Origin: Holosporaceae bacterium
GTDB lineage: Bacteria; Pseudomonadota; Alphaproteobacteria; UBA3830
Length of the DNA: 6,972 nt
Direction of reading: 5' to 3'
Assembly: GCA_031265715.1 (NCBI GenBank)
Contig: JAISCG010000165.1
Coordinates: 1-6,972 of the forward strand
Shown here: in pieces, positions 5,429 to 6,972 of the stretch
Numbering within the stretch: the stretch's first letter is position 1
How the letters are laid out: every line of letters starts with the position of its first letter
The notes under the pieces: model-generated
Told to the model about the DNA's origin: nothing
The model's input: only the letters and a program-made list of their open reading frames with translations
Database searches by the model: none
Program-made: the position numbers and the translations under genes

Positions 5429-6928
5429 CTACTGTTTCGCGCAATTTTCACGCAAAAAATCGTACAACAGACGCACGCCGAATCCGGTCGATCCCTTCGA
5501 GCAAATGAAAAGATCGCCGTCGGAAGTTTCAACTCCCGCGATATCTATATGTGCCCATCTTTTTTCGTTCACGAATCTTTTCAAAAATTGCGCCGCGGTT
5601 ATGCTGCCTCCGCGAATGTTCGATTTTGCGATATTTTGCATGTCGGCGATTTCGGAATCGATTCCTCTGTCGAAATGCTCCGTCAACGGCAAACGCCACA
5701 CTTTTTCACCGGTCGAGAGTGAAGATTTGTAAATTTGCTCGGCCAGCTCGTCGCAATTACTGAATAATCCGGCGAACTCGTGCCCCAGAGCAACAACGAT
5801 CGCTCCTGTCAGAGTCGCGAGATCTATTATTGTTTTCGGATTAAATCGATCCTGCGCGTACCAGAGCGCATCGGCAAGAACCATCCGACCTTCGGCGTCT
5901 GTGTTCAGCACTTCTATCGTTTGTCCGGACATGGATTTTACGATATCTCCCGGACGCTGCGCAGATCCGGACGGCATATTTTCCACCATCGCCATCACGC
6001 CGACGACGTTTACCGGTAATTTGTTCAGCGCAACCGTTTTCAGCAGGCCGAGAACGGTGCCGGATCCGGCCATATCATAGCGCATTTCATGCATATTATC
6101 CCCGGGTTTCAGGCTGATGCCGCCGCTGTCGAAAGTCACTCCCTTTCCGACAAAGGCAACCGGAGATTCTGATTTCGATCCGCCGTTCCAGCGCAACACG
6201 GCCAGCTGCGGTTCGTTTTCACTTCCCTGAGCCACGGCGAGCAGGGAATTCATTCCGAGTTTTCTCATTTCGTCCGCGCCGAGAATTTCAACTTCAACGC
6301 CGAGGGGCGACAATTCTTTCAGCGCAATTTCCGCCAAACTTTTCGGATAAATTACGTTCGCCGGCTCGGACACAACCAGACGCGTCAAAAACACTCCCTC
6401 CGCAATCGCTTTTAGCTCCCCGAGAGCTTCGTTTGATTTTTCAACGTTTTTGCTTACTACGAACAATCTTTCCAGAATTATTTTTTTGTCTTTTTCTGTT
6501 TTATATTTATCGAATTTCCAAGATTTCAGCAGCGCGCCGAATGCAATGTGGGCGGACACACAGTCGCAGGACAGGTGAAGATCTTCGGCGTTTATTCCAA
6601 CGACAACGTCCGTATCAAGTTTCGCCGTTGCCTTGTAAATTGCCGCCCCCAATTTTTCCGATTCTGTTCTGTCGTATTTTTTATCCGGTTCTCCCAGAGA
6701 TATCAATACCACGCAGCTATATCGATCGTCCTCGGTCGTCAACTGCACGGTATCGAAAAGTTTTGCCGGCGGACGTTTTTCCAAATTTTTTAAATTTCGT
6801 TTAATCGCGCCGCGAAGTTCTTTATCCAACAATTCCGCATTCGGAGACAGGGAACCGTCCGAATATACCCCCACAACATTGACGCAAGAAGCGCGTAATT
6901 CGCCGGTTATCGCAACATCTACGACCAT
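5429..6928 (-). CDS. pepA: Leucyl aminopeptidase (cytosol aminopeptidase, M17)
   Basis: Two-metal exopeptidase removing N-terminal residues, with leucine preferred, in peptide turnover; E. coli PepA also binds DNA, which cannot be judged here. From the chosen ATG the protein is 499 aa, a full-length M17 enzyme: an alpha/beta N-terminal domain (about 1-165) and the catalytic domain. Metal and active-site residues are K262 and D267 in GKGVTFDSGG, K274, D285 in RYDMAG, and D344, E346 and R348 in the signature NTDAEGR (342-348). Their mutual spacing equals that of E. coli K270, D275, K282, D293, D352, E354 and R356. The C-terminus shows WAHIDIAG (458-465) and TGFGVR (481-486). The frame extends to an ATG at 6943, but GGAGGT lies 7 nt before the ATG at 6928, so I start there. 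It appears to be the first gene of the operon. Confidence 0.97.
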   Translation of the reverse strand: MVVDVAITGELRASCVNVVGVYSDGSLSPNAELLDKELRGAIKRNLKNLEKRPPAKLFDTVQLTTEDDRYSCVVLISLGEPDKKYDRTESEKLGAAIYKATAKLDTDVVVGINAEDLHLSCDCVSAHIAFGALLKSWKFDKYKTEKDKKIILERLFVVSKNVEKSNEALGELKAIAEGVFLTRLVVSEPANVIYPKSLAEIALKELSPLGVEVEILGADEMRKLGMNSLLAVAQGSENEPQLAVLRWNGGSKSESPVAFVGKGVTFDSGGISLKPGDNMHEMRYDMAGSGTVLGLLKTVALNKLPVNVVGVMAMVENMPSGSAQRPGDIVKSMSGQTIEVLNTDAEGRMVLADALWYAQDRFNPKTIIDLATLTGAIVVALGHEFAGLFSNCDELAEQIYKSSLSTGEKVWRLPLTEHFDRGIDSEIADMQNIAKSNIRGGSITAAQFLKRFVNEKRWAHIDIAGVETSDGDLFICSKGSTGFGVRLLYDFLRENCAKQ

Positions 6929-6935
6929 AACAAAA

Positions 6936-6941
6936 ACCTCC
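6936..6941 (-). promoter_or_regulatory. Shine-Dalgarno deciding the pepA start
   Basis: GGAGGT, 7 nt before the ATG at 6926-6928. The upstream in-frame ATG (6941-6943) shares its G with this site and has no Shine-Dalgarno itself, so it is probably not used. Confidence 0.75.
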
Positions 6942-6948
6942 ATAAAAA

Positions 6949-6954
6949 ATTATG
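6949..6954 (-). promoter_or_regulatory. Possible -10 element for the pepA operon
   Basis: CATAAT (5 of 6 to TATAAT) on the minus strand, which would start transcription near 6942, just ahead of the Shine-Dalgarno. The matching -35 would lie beyond the window edge, so this is a weak call in AT-rich DNA. Confidence 0.25.
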
Positions 6955-6972
6955 ATTTCAATGTACAAAACC

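Noticed and set aside
5114..5722. Plus-strand ORF of 202 aa, the longest on that strand
   Set aside because: It is antisense to holC and pepA, both recognised by active-site or family motifs; its product has no recognisable domain.
6951..6956. Plus-strand TATGAT as a -10 for a divergent gene to the right
   Set aside because: No acceptable -35 lies 16-18 nt upstream, and no coding start to the right can be seen before the window ends.

Overview
The window is an AT-rich stretch of an alphaproteobacterial chromosome in which every supportable gene lies on the minus strand. The lineage call rests on three things. The RNase E carries the insertion after its S1 domain start (SEIHHDYFQIPVGDR, about residues 72-86) that I associate with alphaproteobacterial RNase E. 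The run pepA-holC-ndk is a familiar alphaproteobacterial order. The run DUF2066-like / CDP-alcohol phosphatidyltransferase / AI-2E permease / Hda is also familiar from proteobacteria. The strong AT bias, very tight packing and a shortened DUF2066-like protein hint at a compact, possibly host-associated genome, but that is inference only.

Layout, reading the minus strand from right to left. pepA (5429-6928, leucyl aminopeptidase), holC (4970-5407, DNA polymerase III chi), ndk (4534-4956, nucleoside diphosphate kinase), a short exported DUF2066-like protein (3979-4527), a PgsA-type CDP-alcohol phosphatidyltransferase (3434-3982), an AI-2E/PerM-type membrane protein (2404-3480) and an Hda-type DnaA-related AAA+ protein (1726-2397) follow each other with gaps of 21, 13 and 6 nt, overlaps of 4 and 47 nt, and a 6 nt gap. 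This looks like one seven-gene transcription unit. Two of its products, chi and Hda, act at the replisome or sliding clamp.

A 319-nt non-coding stretch (1407-1725) then separates hda from rne (RNase E, 1-1406, C-terminal part outside the window). It contains no recognisable gene or intrinsic terminator. It does hold a good sigma70-like promoter (TTTACA - 17 nt - TATACT) pointing to rne, which predicts a 5' leader of about 210 nt. In the leader are a 10-bp perfect palindrome and a 6-bp hairpin. A long rne leader parallels the E. coli rne 5' UTR through which RNase E limits its own synthesis.

Three start codons were moved from the longest reading frame: pepA, the AI-2E gene and hda. I saw no tRNA, rRNA, CRISPR array, insertion sequence or phage gene. 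I found no clearly new system; the most interesting points are the rne leader, the shortened DUF2066-like protein, and the merged operon with purN/purM absent.
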